64,000 nt of DNA from Heliocidaris erythrogramma (GCA_025617745.1 CM046869.1:3620244-3684243), one strand, 5' to 3'. Counted from the first letter of the stretch, positions 23,671 to 34,558 are shown. The notes: generated by a model from the letters alone, not told the origin. A program made the numbers and translations.

Positions 23671-24884
23671 TAAAGGACCGGTTCACACGCAAAAAAAACA
23701 CAATATGCCGTATGCCAATCGTTTACCTTCGTACGTATGATCCCTAGTCATTTATCAAATGGTTACATTTAGGACTGCATTGTTTGTCACATAAATTGCG
23801 AAGAGGAAACTGAGAATAGGGACTTTAAAAACATTTTTCTAAGTCAAATTTTCTGGATTTTTGTTACATGTTTTATTTTCAATCCTTTTGCTTAGTGAAA
23901 TTATTTCCATACGACAAAAAAGAGTCTTTCTGATTTTCATGGGGAACAAAATCAACTTCTCTGTTTATTTTCTTTTCATTTAGGCTGGAAGGACAAAGGT
24001 CCAAACCATAAAAGTTAGTCCTTTCCATATTCTCATTTTCTTTCTGCTAGCAAGAATCAAGCATTCGACAATCACTATTTGTGGACAAAGAAAGTGCTCT
24101 GTTTGCAAACAGGTTCTGTGTAGGAATAACATTCTGACCTATTGCTCCTGGGGTGTTGATACATAGTATTCATGCGAGTCTGTTGTTTCTGCTCATTCAT
24201 TCGATCATCCAGGTTTTGTAAAGAAAAATAAGAAGACTAAAAGTTTCTTGTTCCTCTCTGCCGAGCGCATATTCTCGGTGGTTTTCGAGGTGTCTAGGCA
24301 CTATATAAAAACTAAATCTCGAACGTAAAAAGCTAAGTTGGAACAGACAGCGAATGATTGTCACCATAAACTCACCTAGCGTAAGACGTTACCCCATTAC
24401 CTACGGGAACCCCGGGTGGTTCCAGTATTAAGCGTAAGGTAATGAGAGATTTCAGTAGAAGATGGGTTAAGCGAAAACAGACGCCAGATTTTGTAGTGTT
24501 GAGCTAACGATATGATGCAGCTGTGTTTGGATTTATTTAGAGTTTGCCCTTTTCGGCGCCAATTTCTTACGGTCGGAGAAAATGTCAGATCTCGAAAATC
24601 CTCTCAACCTGATCTCAAAAGCAACAGAAATTACAATAAAACGCCAAGTCAAAACGTCGCCCTAATCTATCAACTCAATTGGACGATTTGAATTTCTGTA
24701 AATTTAGGTCTTTAAATTGTTGTTTTCTATCCTCCCCCCCCCCCCCCCTTCATTCCATGCCCCTCTCTAAATATCTTATTCACACTCTCTTTTTAATTCC
24801 CCGTATGTATCTGTCTGACTTTTTACGAGTCTTTTTCTACTATTGTGTCTGTCTCTCCACCTGTATTAATTTTGTATCTCTCTC
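23671..24884. other. Nothing recognised
   Basis: Only short frames. The 3' part is pyrimidine-rich and leads into the CT array. Confidence 0.45.
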
Positions 24885-24985
24885 CCTCCCCCCTCTCTCT
24901 CTCTCACTCTCTCTCTATCTCTCTTTTTCTCTCTCTCTCTTTCTCTCTATCTCTCTCTTTCTCTCTCTTGGCCTTTCTGTGTATG
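24885..24985. repeat. CT microsatellite
   Basis: About 100 bases of CTCTCT with T-rich interruptions. The preceding 150 bases are also pyrimidine-rich and include a C15 run (24734-24748). Confidence 0.9.
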
Positions 24986-25864
24986 TCTCTCCACTTATAT
25001 TTTGTTCCTCTCTTTCTGATTTAAAAAAGTGAAAAGGAAGAGTAGGATTACGTTTGTCTAAAAACCTTGCTTCCTTATCAATCAGTCGGACTGAGTGTTC
25101 TATATAATCACGCAACTATGAACAGGACGGTTATGTGTATTAATCCGTTGAACCACATTCTGCCTTGTCTCCCTGCCGACTCGCAAACAGAATGATCAGT
25201 GTTTACAGAATGCCTTCTTCTTCTTTTTAGGTTTACGTACATCATTCTATCTTGCCAAAATGGTCCCTTTTTCATATTCTTGTTTGCTGGTGGCTGTGTG
25301 TCCTTGTTGTTTTCGCTTGCACGTGTGATGCTCGGAATGGGAGGGGGGTTGCGTGGCCTTCAAGAAAAAAACGAGCTAAAGTAATACGTTTCAGGCAGAA
25401 TGTCAAAATTGCTGGATAAAACCCTCCATTGGAAGGATAGGCATTTGCCGTTAGATCATACACATATCCGCCTAAAACATATTTTACCATGTTGACGGTT
25501 AAATCTAAAACCGTAACTGCTGAACATATCATCACCCCGGCAACTTCTCTTTCTACCCACGTTCTCGCAATCAACTATCTTCCATGTCTTCATGGTACCA
25601 TACTTCTATTGTTTATTCATTTCCCTTTTCTTCATTGTCGTTCCGCTTGATATAATTTTCCATCCGGGTGGCCATTCACTTGCTGAGTCTGTTTCAAGTA
25701 TCTGTAATGAAATAATGCACTACTTTTTGGCACACGCCCGAAACCCGAGTAGAATTAACAAACCTTAGCTTCCTAATGAATTCGCCTTCCCATTCCCTCT
25801 AACAAATTAAATGACAATTGAAGAAGTACACTCGATCACCTCCTACTTTCTAATTTTGCCCACT
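24986..25864. other. Nothing recognised
   Basis: A 100-codon minus frame (25272-25574) shows no domain. Confidence 0.4.
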
Positions 25865-26280
25865 TTAACCCTTTCAGGACAATTGACCACATTATGTGGT
25901 TTGGCTCAATAACTTTTGATTCAAAGCCCTAAAAAATATACCAGATACATGAGTAGAAAGAGCAAAAATTTCTGCACACACTGTGTCCATTTTCGTAGCA
26001 TGACCATATTGCGTTTGATGCCTGGAATTTTTAAAAGGAGAATAATCTTCAAAATCCTTAAATTGGCAACATATTGAGTGGTTCAAAATCACTGTTTTTT
26101 ATCAAAATTGGCAATTTTTTTAACTTTTCGACTAGGTTTCTAATGATGTATATTGTTTTCAAAGACATTGCATTTTGTTAGGACCATGTAGCACTAAAAG
26201 AAAAATATTATTGTTGCCAATTTGAAGAACAAAATGTGATCAATTTAGCCCTTAAATAATTCCTGTCCTGAAAGGGTTAA
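25865..26280. mobile_element. piggyBac-like MITE with TTAA target duplication
   Basis: The 416-bp unit starts TTAACCCTTTCAGGACA and ends TGTCCTGAAAGGGTTAA. TTAA target sites with CCC/CCY-starting ends are the hallmark of piggyBac. The AT-rich interior has no convincing frame, so it would need transposase from elsewhere. Confidence 0.75.
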
Positions 26281-27302
26281 TCAGGAGAGTGACGCTATCA
26301 CTGTAGTGTTCAATTCAAATAAAAAAAAAATTGATGAGAACGCCCTTTGGAAAAGAAGCTTTCTGGTTTACTTTTGCACTCGTTTTATTAATGAGCCCAC
26401 ATCGAATCACATCATGCATAACTTATTAAGCGTATAGATGCGATAAAGAGATATGCCCATTAAAAGTACACTTGCTTTTGCTCATGATATCATAAGCTAC
26501 CACTTGGTAATAATCTAATCTAATGTTTGTGATCATTTGGCAAAGTTGATGAACAAGCATACCATTTCTTTTGGCTTTGGTATTGTAATTCAGAGTTAAA
26601 AGTCGCTCTGTGAGCCAGAAAAGCACAATTCATGGTATATGTCTTAATGGCAAAACATACATGATCCTAGGTACATGTGCGCGTAATTTTTTCACTGATG
26701 TGATGATGAAGGCCTTATCCACTTCACAGTGCCCTTACAAGCAACAACAACGAAAAAAACACACACAAAAAAAAACAGCTAACAAACTCAAATCATGCGC
26801 TAAAACTACCCCCAGAAAGTGCACCCTAGCACCCCCAGCATTGTCTGACCAGCAAGGTCCTCTCGTTTTGCAAATGTTTTGTGGGTGCATTTTTGTCCCT
26901 CCAAAATTCGCTGACAGTACTCCGACAGCGCGCAACCCCGGCAGCACTCTCCCATTACCCCCCCCCCATCTCCCCCCCCCCCCCCCCCCCCCCACCAGAC
27001 CCGATTCCCAGGTCCATGCATGAACCCGGAGAATGTTGATTCGGATTGCCTTCAACCAATGGTGTATATACCACGGGAATGAGATCGGGTACTTCTCGCC
27101 ACCATATGAAGGCCCATGAAAAGCACCGTGCAGTTATTACATGTATATTCCGCTACCGTCTATGTCAAATTACAGCTTAATTCTTCTACATAATTATCTG
27201 TAAAGGTGGTAATTTCCAGGTATTTTACGGAAGTAGACGGGTCAATAAAAATGTTAAAATTGTTTACTTTTTCGTTAGCCTCCGTCTTCGAAAGGTCGAT
27301 TT
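26281..27302. other. No gene; poly(C) cluster
   Basis: C runs at 26958-26967 and 26972-26993 create poly-Pro and poly-Gly frames that are artefacts. Confidence 0.5.
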
Positions 27303-27310
27303 GCCCTGTA

Positions 27311-28005
27311 CAGGGGCGGATCCAGGATTTAGTATAAGGGGGGGGGGGCGCACACAAATGCAGGTTTGTCAACTTTTGGAAAAGGTAGACCCGTATTTTT
27401 GGGTAGAAAAATCGCACAGTGGGGGGGGGGGGGGGGGGTATGGGGGTCCAGTTTCCCTCCGTAATTCTCTGACCAGCAAAAAAAAAGGTTTTCATTCCAA
27501 AGGGGTAGGGGTAGGGGTAGAGGTGTTGTGGATCAGTGGATAAGTCCCCGGACTGTGAACCACGAGGTCCGGGGTTCGAATCCCACCGCAGCACTAGCGT
27601 CCCTTGGCAAGACGTTAATCTACATTTGCCACTCTCCACCCAGGTGTTAAATGGGTACCCGGTAGGATGGCGAAAGTTAATGTCCTTTGCTTAGCATGTG
27701 TGCGCTTAACAGGCGACTGGCTGGAATGCTCCCCAGGGAGTGGAGAATGTGCATACACTGTGTGCGGGCGTGCCAGAATCCAATGACCGGGGTAATAATA
27801 TATATCTGTAAAGCGCTTAGACACATCACCATTGATGTATTGGGCGCTATATAAAAGCGGAATATTATTATATATTATTATATATATCCGAATCAACAAT
27901 CGACAAAAGGGCGGATCCTCTAAGGTCAAAATGCATACTTTCCTTCCAAGGGGGGGGGGGGGCACGGGCCGGAAGTGTCCCCCCCCCCCCCCGGATCCGC
28001 CAATG
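27311..28005. mobile_element. hAT-like non-autonomous element with exact 8-bp target duplication
   Basis: The flanks are GCCCTGTA at 27303-27310 and GCCCTGTA at 28006-28013, an exact 8-bp duplication. The ends are CAGGGGCGGATCC and its near complement GGATCCGCCAATG. The 8-bp duplication and CA-start ends fit the hAT superfamily. The interior holds long poly(G) and poly(C) runs and a complete SINE (27520-27889), which therefore inserted later. Confidence 0.75.
27520..27889 (+). mobile_element. tRNA-derived SINE (family 1), nested in an hAT-like element
   Basis: The head AGGTGTTGTGGATCAGTGG supplies the A box and GGGGTTCGAATCCC the B box. The body shares GCAAGACGTTAATCTACATT and GGTGTTAAATGGGTACCCGG with the 13 kb copy. 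The tail reads AAAGCGCTTAGACACATC...GGGCGCTATATAAAAGC and ends in TATTA repeats. It lies inside the GGCGGATCC element (27311-28005), so it is the younger of the two. Confidence 0.8.
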
Positions 28006-28013
28006 GCCCTGTA

Positions 28014-28965
28014 TATCTAACTTGGGGCACAAGTTGGGGGATGATGAATAACGGTCCCAGCTTATTATGTCCCTTCTCTCATAAGCATTCATCCATCAAA
28101 TATACGGTCAGAATAGTTTATTTTAGGTGAACATGAATTCCACTAATACAACAGCATTGAGCAGGGATTGTTTAGCATCTATACTATATTCAGATCAGCA
28201 AAAAATAAAAGTACATTGCACTCTTTAAATTACCAGCTTAATGATGACACAGGTGAGCTGCCTCTCTTACCAATACACTCATCTGAAAATAAAATTTCTC
28301 TAATTTTGCCTATCAGATGAGTCAATGTACTTTATTAGATAGACTGTTTAAATAATCCACAACTGAAAAACCAAAAATATTGGTACCAGGTGTTAAATAT
28401 ATTCACATTTCACATCTTCGAGTGATTAAGGTGCATCATGGCTAACGGGAGGAACTATTTTTTTAGATAGATTTTGCTTTCTAGCATCAAAAGCTAGATA
28501 CCCGAAGAATACAATTAAAATAGTAGCGAGGAATACAGTTAGCTCAGTCTGTACACGACGTGAAATATTAACCGTCTCGAGAGACAAGGTTCATTATCTA
28601 CGAGACGTATTATGAAAAGCATTATCTTCTCTCCGTAATGAATGATTGTTATTACTTTTTTTACAGATCGTATCAGGAAATATTGATTATACCTCCTTGG
28701 TTAGAGGGGAAAAGAGTTTTCAAAATGCGAACATATACATGTATGATATACTTAATTGTGATTAATTTGCAGTGTGTCTGATCTAAATGTTATATATTGC
28801 ACCCTATTTGTTATATATATATATATTATCTATATCTTATATAGGTCAGTATATATATTTTATATAGGTCAGATCTATTGTTCTGATAGTATGAGATAAT
28901 TTGTAATCATCAGCATTCAATATTCATCGTCCAACCCCACAGCGTGGGAAAAGTGGACTTTAAAC

Positions 28966-28998
<33 letters not shown>

Positions 28999-29337
28999 AT
29001 AATAATAGACAGCGTTAAAGTGTAACTGTTACACCTAATTGAAGATTTGTTCTAAATTGAGAGAACAAAATGCTGTAGGGTAGAAAATACAGATCATCAT
29101 ATTTCAGCATTGGGTAAAGCCCACACTCCCGTGCTCTGCCCCTCCTCAAAACAATATTTAAACAATTCTAAAGGAGCTGCCTTGGTTTTGAGTTGCATTC
29201 TTTGCCTAATATTATAGCAAAAGAATTGAAATGTCATTTTTTTTTAGCGTAGCATGTCCCCGACCCTTTACCGGCAGCCAACGGTACCTTTCACTATACC
29301 TCAGTCACGCCGAGAAACCAACTCCAAACCGACACCA
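28014..29337. other. AT-rich with TA repeats and the GAT array
   Basis: TATATAGGTCAG occurs twice near 28841 and 28861. No gene seen. Confidence 0.5.
28966..28998. repeat. GAT microsatellite
   Basis: Eleven perfect GAT units lie in AT-rich DNA. Confidence 0.95.
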
Positions 29338-29485
29338 GGGCACCGTTTCATAAAATTTGTCATCAATAACAAGTTACAATAACGGTTATAAGCTACTGAA
29401 AGCCTTGAATCTGATTGGCTCAAAGCGAATTTGTCATAGAAATTAGGCATTTGTTATTGATAACAAGTTTTATGAAACGGGGCCC
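29338..29485. mobile_element. MITE copy 1 of a three-copy local family
   Basis: The ends GGGCACCGTTTCATAAAA and TTTTATGAAACGGGGCCC pair, around a core containing AACGGTTATAAGCTACTGAA and CTGATTGGCT. It shares its core with the copies at 29598 and 29966 but has the most diverged ends of the three. Confidence 0.65.
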
Positions 29486-29597
29486 AGACAGACTGATTTT
29501 TAGATATTGGGGTAAGTGTAATTTCTTGTTCGGTCTTTTGTTTGTCTGGTATCGGTTTCGTTGGTGTGACTGGGGTATAAAGCTTCCTTCAGACCAG

Positions 29598-29734
29598 TGG
29601 AGCGTTTCATCAAGTGTTTTGTCAGTGATTTTTACCCACAACTGTTATAAGCTATTGAAATCCTTGCATCTGATTGGCTGAGAGCAAATTTGTCGGTAAA
29701 AATCACTGACAAAACGCTTGATGAAATGCTCCCC
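29598..29734. mobile_element. MITE copy 2 of a three-copy local family
   Basis: The ends GAGCGTTTCATCAAGTG and ACGCTTGATGAAATGCTCC pair. GTCAGTGATTTTTACC pairs with GGTAAAAATCACTGAC. The core is CTGTTATAAGCTATTGAAATC followed by CTGATTGGCTGAGAGC. It is about 137 bp with no coding capacity. Confidence 0.7.
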
Positions 29735-29965
29735 TGATGTAGCAAACCGCCTCAAAAATCTCCATGGCAAAATAATCTTCTAGCAACGAAGGCTCCTAAG
29801 CATACTTACATGTATCTCTATTAAGATACAGATATGTGAAGCTCACATCATTTTATTTTGCTGTGGCGGGTATTTTTTTTTCTTTTTTTTTTTTGGTTAG
29901 GCGGTTTGATGTGGGAATGAGCCTTAATTTTGAATTAGTGGATACCCCACTGTTTATTTATAGAC

Positions 29966-30106
29966 CAGGGGAGCATTTCATCAAGTGTTTTGTCAGTGAT
30001 TTCAACCGACAACTGTTATAAGCTACTGAAATCCTTGCACCTGATTGGCTGAGAGCAAATTTGTCGGTAAAAATCACTGACAATACACTTAATGAAATGC
30101 CCCCCA
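29966..30106. mobile_element. MITE copy 3 of a three-copy local family
   Basis: It is nearly identical to copy 2 in layout and sequence: GGGGAGCATTTCATCAAG at the left, the complement AATGAAATGCCCCCC at the right, and the same CTGATTGGCTGAGAGC core. Three copies of one family within 770 bp suggest local hopping or duplication. Confidence 0.7.
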
Positions 30107-30182
30107 GAATCACATTTGGTTACGTATTTCCTCTTGTAATGTATTTAAATAAATTTGATATTTCAGTCATGCATAATAATAG

Positions 30183-30225
30183 AATATATATATATATATA
30201 TAGAATATATATATATATACACATA
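30183..30225. repeat. TA microsatellite
   Basis: Two TA arrays split by TAGAA, just left of the 53-bp inverted repeat. Confidence 0.9.
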
Positions 30226-30288
30226 TAGTGGAAGAAATTTCCCAAGAGCAAAACACTGGCGGTCACTCATAGTTGTGGAATGGAATAC

Positions 30289-30621
30289 AGCGAAAGAAAT
30301 GGACTATGAAATGGCCGTAGCTTCTATACTTCTCTTTTATACGTGCCGGGTAGTAGCAGTTTTACTAGAATAATGTGTTTAGCAGTAGAGAACGAGAAGT
30401 AGTTCATCACGATTTAATTTTAACATTAATGATAACCAAATTATAAGTAATCAAGAGTTAAACTTTACTTTAATTTATATATTTTTTATTTCAGCCATCA
30501 TATTGTACTTATGTATTTTGTTTACACAGTCGTCCTGATGAAGATCTTTAGATCGAAAGCTTGATTGAATAAAAGAGAAGTATAGAAGCTACGGCCATTT
30601 CATAGTCCATTTCTTTCGCTG
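30289..30621. repeat. 53-bp near-perfect inverted repeat flanking a Penelope-like 3' end
   Basis: ACAGCGAAAGAAATGGACTA...CTTCTCTTTTA at 30289-30341 is complemented at 30568-30621. About 225 bp lie between. The right copy is preceded by CGTCCTGATGAAGATC...GATCGAAAGC, typical of Penelope-like retroelement ends. Inverted partial copies are characteristic of Penelope-like insertions. TA-rich tracts flank both arms. Confidence 0.55.
30534..30560 (+). ncRNA. Hammerhead ribozyme-like core (partial)
   Basis: The core strings CTGATGA and GAAA are separated by A-GATC-TTTA-GATC, a four-base stem II with the TTTA loop. This matches the compact hammerheads described from Penelope-like elements. The upstream strand needed for stem I and the cleavage site is not visible within 100 bases, so this is a half motif and probably inactive. 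Confidence 0.35.
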
Positions 30622-30712
30622 TATATATACACATATATATATATACATGTATATATATATATATATATACATTATATGTATATATATAGAGAGAGAGAGA
30701 GAGAGAAAAAAA
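30622..30712. repeat. TA and GA microsatellites
   Basis: TATATATACACATATATATA leads into a GA array and an A-run at 30706-30714, just right of the 53-bp inverted repeat. Confidence 0.9.
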
Positions 30713-30714
30713 AA

Positions 30715-32732
30715 TGGGGTGGGATAAAAGCAAGCAAAATATGACGCAGGATATTTCTTGGTAAAGTTGTTATTTGGTCAGCAAATTACAATGTACACTA
30801 AATGAGATAAAGATAAGAAATGATTTCAGATTTGACATTTAAACAAAATACACACTTAATGCTGTTCATTCGATTGCATGGAATTTTTAATAACCGATAA
30901 ATATATCAACATTCAAAACTTAAAAATCAATCATCCTAAAATACTTCAGTCCTAATTCATCTGGTATCTTTTTTTACGTTTGGTTCAAAATACTAGGAGA
31001 AAGTGTGATTATTCCTTTTGAAACGTAATGCAAGATTTCAATTTCAAACAAAAATACATATTTCGAATTTTCAAGCAAGGTACTACGTAAATTCAAAAAT
31101 ACATATTTCGCATCCCAACCGCATGGTATTTCGCAGATTCAACTTATATAATTTTGTTTACGATCGAAAAATAGATTTGACAAGTACAGAATTTATTGAA
31201 AGGTTACACATCAGTAGCCACACCTAAGCATGTCCATCAATTTCCACGAAGCTTCGTATTACATAGCTTCATATCCATCATATTTTTCCGAAATGCCACA
31301 ACGCCATTAGAATAAGAACACGTCGTTTCACCGCCCATCTTTGACGAACTCCTTGGTAGCCACAGAATTCATCAAATGTAATTTGATGTCTTTAATTGAA
31401 TTATGAAATATTCATACATATTCTAATTGAGCACGGTACGAAGAATTTGAATTACTCTCGTAACTGTCTGCGTCCTTCATTTTGCCCTTACCAATCGAAC
31501 GCATGTTTGTTTGTTTTTTTCTCCCCCTCACTATTTTCCCGATAATACCTTTGCAATTACATTGACCTTTCCTTAAAGAAGACCATGAAAAAAAAACGCC
31601 ATTATTAATTTGATATACAGGCCTTTCATTCGATCATTTATAGTCTCTGTGCAAGAAATATTACATTGCAATATCGTTTTCTATTATTTACATGCAATTC
31701 TCGTTGCTATATATTATGTGTTAATATTTAATCTGCATTGAGCGATGTATATTGATCACGTTAAAAGTGCACTTAAACTTGCAATAAAACGTGACTATTT
31801 CAGTCACAACACTTTCGAAAAAAGGACAATATTTCTATATGCCTAGCGTATGGTATGTTTATTATATACAATTTTGTCATTCTAAAAAGAAAAGACAAGA
31901 ACACTGAATAAACATTTGGACATTAAGACATTCCAATACAGATGAAATTGGTAAAGAAACACCCATTTCCATTTTCTCTGCAAATGTAATCTAGTCATGA
32001 ATACGAGTCGTTTCCCTCATTCATGATTCTTGCTCAACCTTTTTTAGAACACAGCTTTTAGTTCCTTGTGGAGGTGGGCACAACAAATATGATATAGGAT
32101 TTAAGATTACACAGAAACCATATCAAAACTATTTGTCTCGAAATAAAACAAAAAGTATTAAAATTGATATCATGTCACCGTCATCACGCTAAAAATACCT
32201 CTTCTTTTAATCTATAAATACATTTTTTTTGTCTTCATATTCCTATCGAAACGGGGTATGAATACCTTGACCCCATGATCCCATGGGAAGAATAAAATCT
32301 CTACTACTAATTTTTTTAAATCTCAGTAAGTAGTAAAGTAATGGTCACTCTATAATATTTTATAATGTAAGTGCAACAAATGTGAGTTTCTATCATTGCA
32401 AAACAAAACATTAAGAAAACATACTATACGATTTTACTTATGAATCTTTGTACAAAATTATTCTTGTTATCTGTCTTCCAATTAGAAAATCCGTGAAAAA
32501 TATATTAATCAGTCAGTATAATGAACTTCAAAATGTCCTACCCCCATGACCCCAATCATGACAATTTGCTATATAAGAAATAGAAATTCACTGCAGAGGG
32601 CAGATGTCTATAATTTCAACACTTATCGGGCTCTACATGGTCTGTTGTAATTTTCACACAGGAAATAGAAAGGTCTTCCAGGGTGGAATGATGAATGGAC
32701 TAAAATATTAAAATAGGGAGAGAAATAGAAAA
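30715..32732. other. Nothing recognised upstream of the peptide gene's 3' end
   Basis: AT-rich. A short direct repeat AAAATACATATTTCG occurs near 31052 and 31096. Confidence 0.45.
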
Positions 32733-32738
32733 TTTATT
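32733..32738 (-). terminator. AATAAA polyadenylation signal candidate
   Basis: AATAAA on the minus strand lies about 40 bases past the TAG of the peptide precursor. The position is plausible for a very short 3' UTR. The hexamer is common by chance in this AT-rich DNA. Confidence 0.35.
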
Positions 32739-32778
32739 GGAATGCCTCATTTGTACAGTCGTATTTAACATGATGCTG

Positions 32779-33261
32779 CTACATGGCTGGTCTTAGTGGT
32801 AATTTTAGTGGGTTTCGATGTCTCAAAGTGTTAGGAGTATTGGCAGAAAAGCCATCAGGTTTAAGGGATGTACTTCTTCTCTTCCTTATACTTCTTTTCC
32901 ATCCAATACTGCACGTGCCGGAAAACTGACACGCCGGTCCATCTGTGATATGTTCTGTCTTAAAGGGAAACCTCCTTGTGACGTCTGAGTTCCTTGAGCG
33001 AAACCGTGCCAAACCGCCCTCTGTGCCACGAGCCGTAGGATTGTGGGCTCGTTTTGAGACCAACAGCTTATGTAGAAGCGCGCGAACCACCTCGTCTTCC
33101 TGTTTGGTCTGTGCTTCAATGTTCCGGATATCATCGTTTATCATCGAGGTGACAACGTTCTCCTGCTCGTCCAGGGTGTCGTGGGTGGTGCCATCTCGCA
33201 TGTTGGGACCGGCGTAAATGAGAGCAAGCAGAAGTAACCTGGCGGCATTGATGGCATCCAT
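32779..33261 (-). CDS. Putative secreted (neuro)peptide precursor, 160 aa, single coding exon
   Basis: This is the best protein-coding candidate. The 160-residue frame opens with a likely signal peptide: basic N-terminus, hydrophobic core LLLLALIYA at about residues 9-17, then small residues. An acidic, helix-prone propeptide follows (about 25-68) and ends at K70-R71. RR at 96-97 and KR at 122-123 bound a 24-residue segment that starts FPFK and ends SIGW. It holds the only two cysteines, C111 and C117, in the motif CQFSGTC; RKRR at 126-129 gives another cleavage site. This is standard prohormone layout. The C-x5-C spacing recalls calcitonin-type and CCAP-type peptides; an MCH-like peptide is also possible. 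None shows a decisive match, and no amidation Gly precedes KR. GC content here is well above the surroundings. The ATG is the first in frame after an acceptor-like TTTCCCTTGTAG near 33360. If a donor lies within the frame, the C-terminus would differ. Probably transcribed alone. Confidence 0.6.
   Translation of the reverse strand: MDAINAARLLLLALIYAGPNMRDGTTHDTLDEQENVVTSMINDDIRNIEAQTKQEDEVVRALLHKLLVSKRAHNPTARGTEGGLARFRSRNSDVTRRFPFKTEHITDGPACQFSGTCSIGWKRSIRKRRSTSLKPDGFSANTPNTLRHRNPLKLPLRPAM
32899..32970 (-). other. Predicted mature peptide with C-x5-C loop
   Basis: This segment is residues 98-121 of the precursor at 32779-33261. RR lies immediately before it and KR immediately after. Its two cysteines could form one intramolecular disulfide closing a 7-residue ring (CQFSGTC), with the tail SIGW. 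Processing is inferred from the dibasic sites only. The peptide class is not established. Confidence 0.45.
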
Positions 33262-33359
33262 GGTTTCTTTAACCCCCGCTGGATGCCGGACGATCTCCTC
33301 TGAGAGGCTGGCAGCTGACAGGTGGCAGGCTACACGTCGTGGTCCGCCGGCGGGAATTT

Positions 33360-33380
33360 ACTACAAGGGAAATAGAAAAA
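33360..33380 (-). promoter_or_regulatory. Splice acceptor-like site in the 5' UTR of the peptide precursor
   Basis: On the minus strand a pyrimidine-rich run leads into TTTCCCTTGTAG about 100 bases before the start codon. The sequence just past it turns GC-rich and continues to the ATG. This fits a noncoding first exon followed by one coding exon, a common layout for small peptide genes. It is a motif-level call. Confidence 0.3.
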
Positions 33381-33513
33381 CAGATCGACAAAAGGGATTA
33401 GAAAACGTGTGACCATCCCGTAAGTACATAGCAGACAGACATTCTATTTTCGCTACGTGTCTTTCGCACCTTTACGAACGTCATTCTCAGTAAATGGTCC
33501 CCATTGTGTCAAC

Positions 33514-33521
33514 TTTATATT
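33514..33521 (-). promoter_or_regulatory. TATA-like box upstream of the peptide precursor
   Basis: Read on the minus strand this is ATATAAAG, about 255 bases upstream of the precursor ATG. A start site about 30 bases downstream would give a 5' UTR of about 225 nt if unspliced, or a short leader exon joined at the acceptor-like site near 33360. A CRE-like TGACGTTC half-site lies just downstream on the minus strand. In an AT-rich genome TATA matches are frequent, so position is the main support. Confidence 0.3.
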
Positions 33522-33524
33522 GGG

Positions 33525-34558
33525 ACGGTATCCGATATAGTAAGGGATTTTGAACGGTCATCTGGATGAATATTCAGTGTGTCGGGAGTCAAACTAACTC
33601 GATATATTTTCCCAGATGCATTCGCACAAACGAATTACTATGGATCGAGAGCTAACACCCGATCACAAATTGCCAGCTGACGGCGAATTGATCGTATTTG
33701 TAAGATGAAGACAGGAAACTGGAATATATGAGAGAATATATGAGGGAATATAAATGAGAGAACCATGAAAATATCATCAACAAAAATGATGCTGATAATA
33801 TATACTCGGGAGATGAAAGTTACAAGATCATGGAAAATGAATTTCAAATGACAAGAAAATCATCATGTATTACCCATAATAGTAACTTTACACAAACACA
33901 AGTAAAAAGAAAATTTCAAAGGGAGGAAAGCCTCTCCGATTTGAAAAATCAACTCTTACATTTTCTTTTACTGACACAAGATCTTGAGAGAAAAAAACTA
34001 TGTTAGAAATCTGGTTAATGAGATTAGTGCATGATGTTTGCTGTCGGCGATAGTTTGTACTCAATGTACACATCAGCTTCTCCACCTATCAACAACGCAT
34101 CAGTTCACATTACGGTGAGCGAACACTGTACATCATATTGAAACTGTCTTCATCTTTAGAAGAAAAGGAGTTCAGTTTCTTCACCGTCAGCAATTGTAAC
34201 AAATGCTCAATATAATTCCAGGCGGATACAATATTCAAGAGTAAAAGTGGAGATGCGTAATTTGTCTGCATGCTCATTATAAAAGCCTTGTTTTCACCAC
34301 TTGTTTACCGATTACAGTTTACATCACGATAACAAATTACGTGTATATAATATTTTATTCTTTTATCAAGAAATACCATGTAATTCTTTTGTTGTCGACA
34401 TGTTTTTGTTACGATTTGAATACATATCACTAATTATACAAATTGCTTTTGATTTCGACCTGATTTGTTATAATGTAAATACAACTTATTGATTAAACTT
34501 GGCGACCAATAGGGCGCGGACAAGACGCAGAATGCAAAATTAGTAAATCCGCATTCAT
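33525..34558. other. Presumed 5' flank of the peptide gene
   Basis: No frame. A GAGAATATATGAGAG-type repeat lies near 33730. Confidence 0.35.

Noticed and set aside
26735..27055. Gly-rich and Pro-rich frames
   Set aside because: Produced by poly(C)/poly(G) runs.
30430..30560. Complete functional hammerhead ribozyme
   Set aside because: The core is present but no complementary strand for stem I or cleavage site was found upstream.
32945..33217. Plus-strand frame and a second minus-strand frame across the peptide gene
   Set aside because: They are shadows of the 160-codon minus frame, which alone has a signal peptide and dibasic sites.
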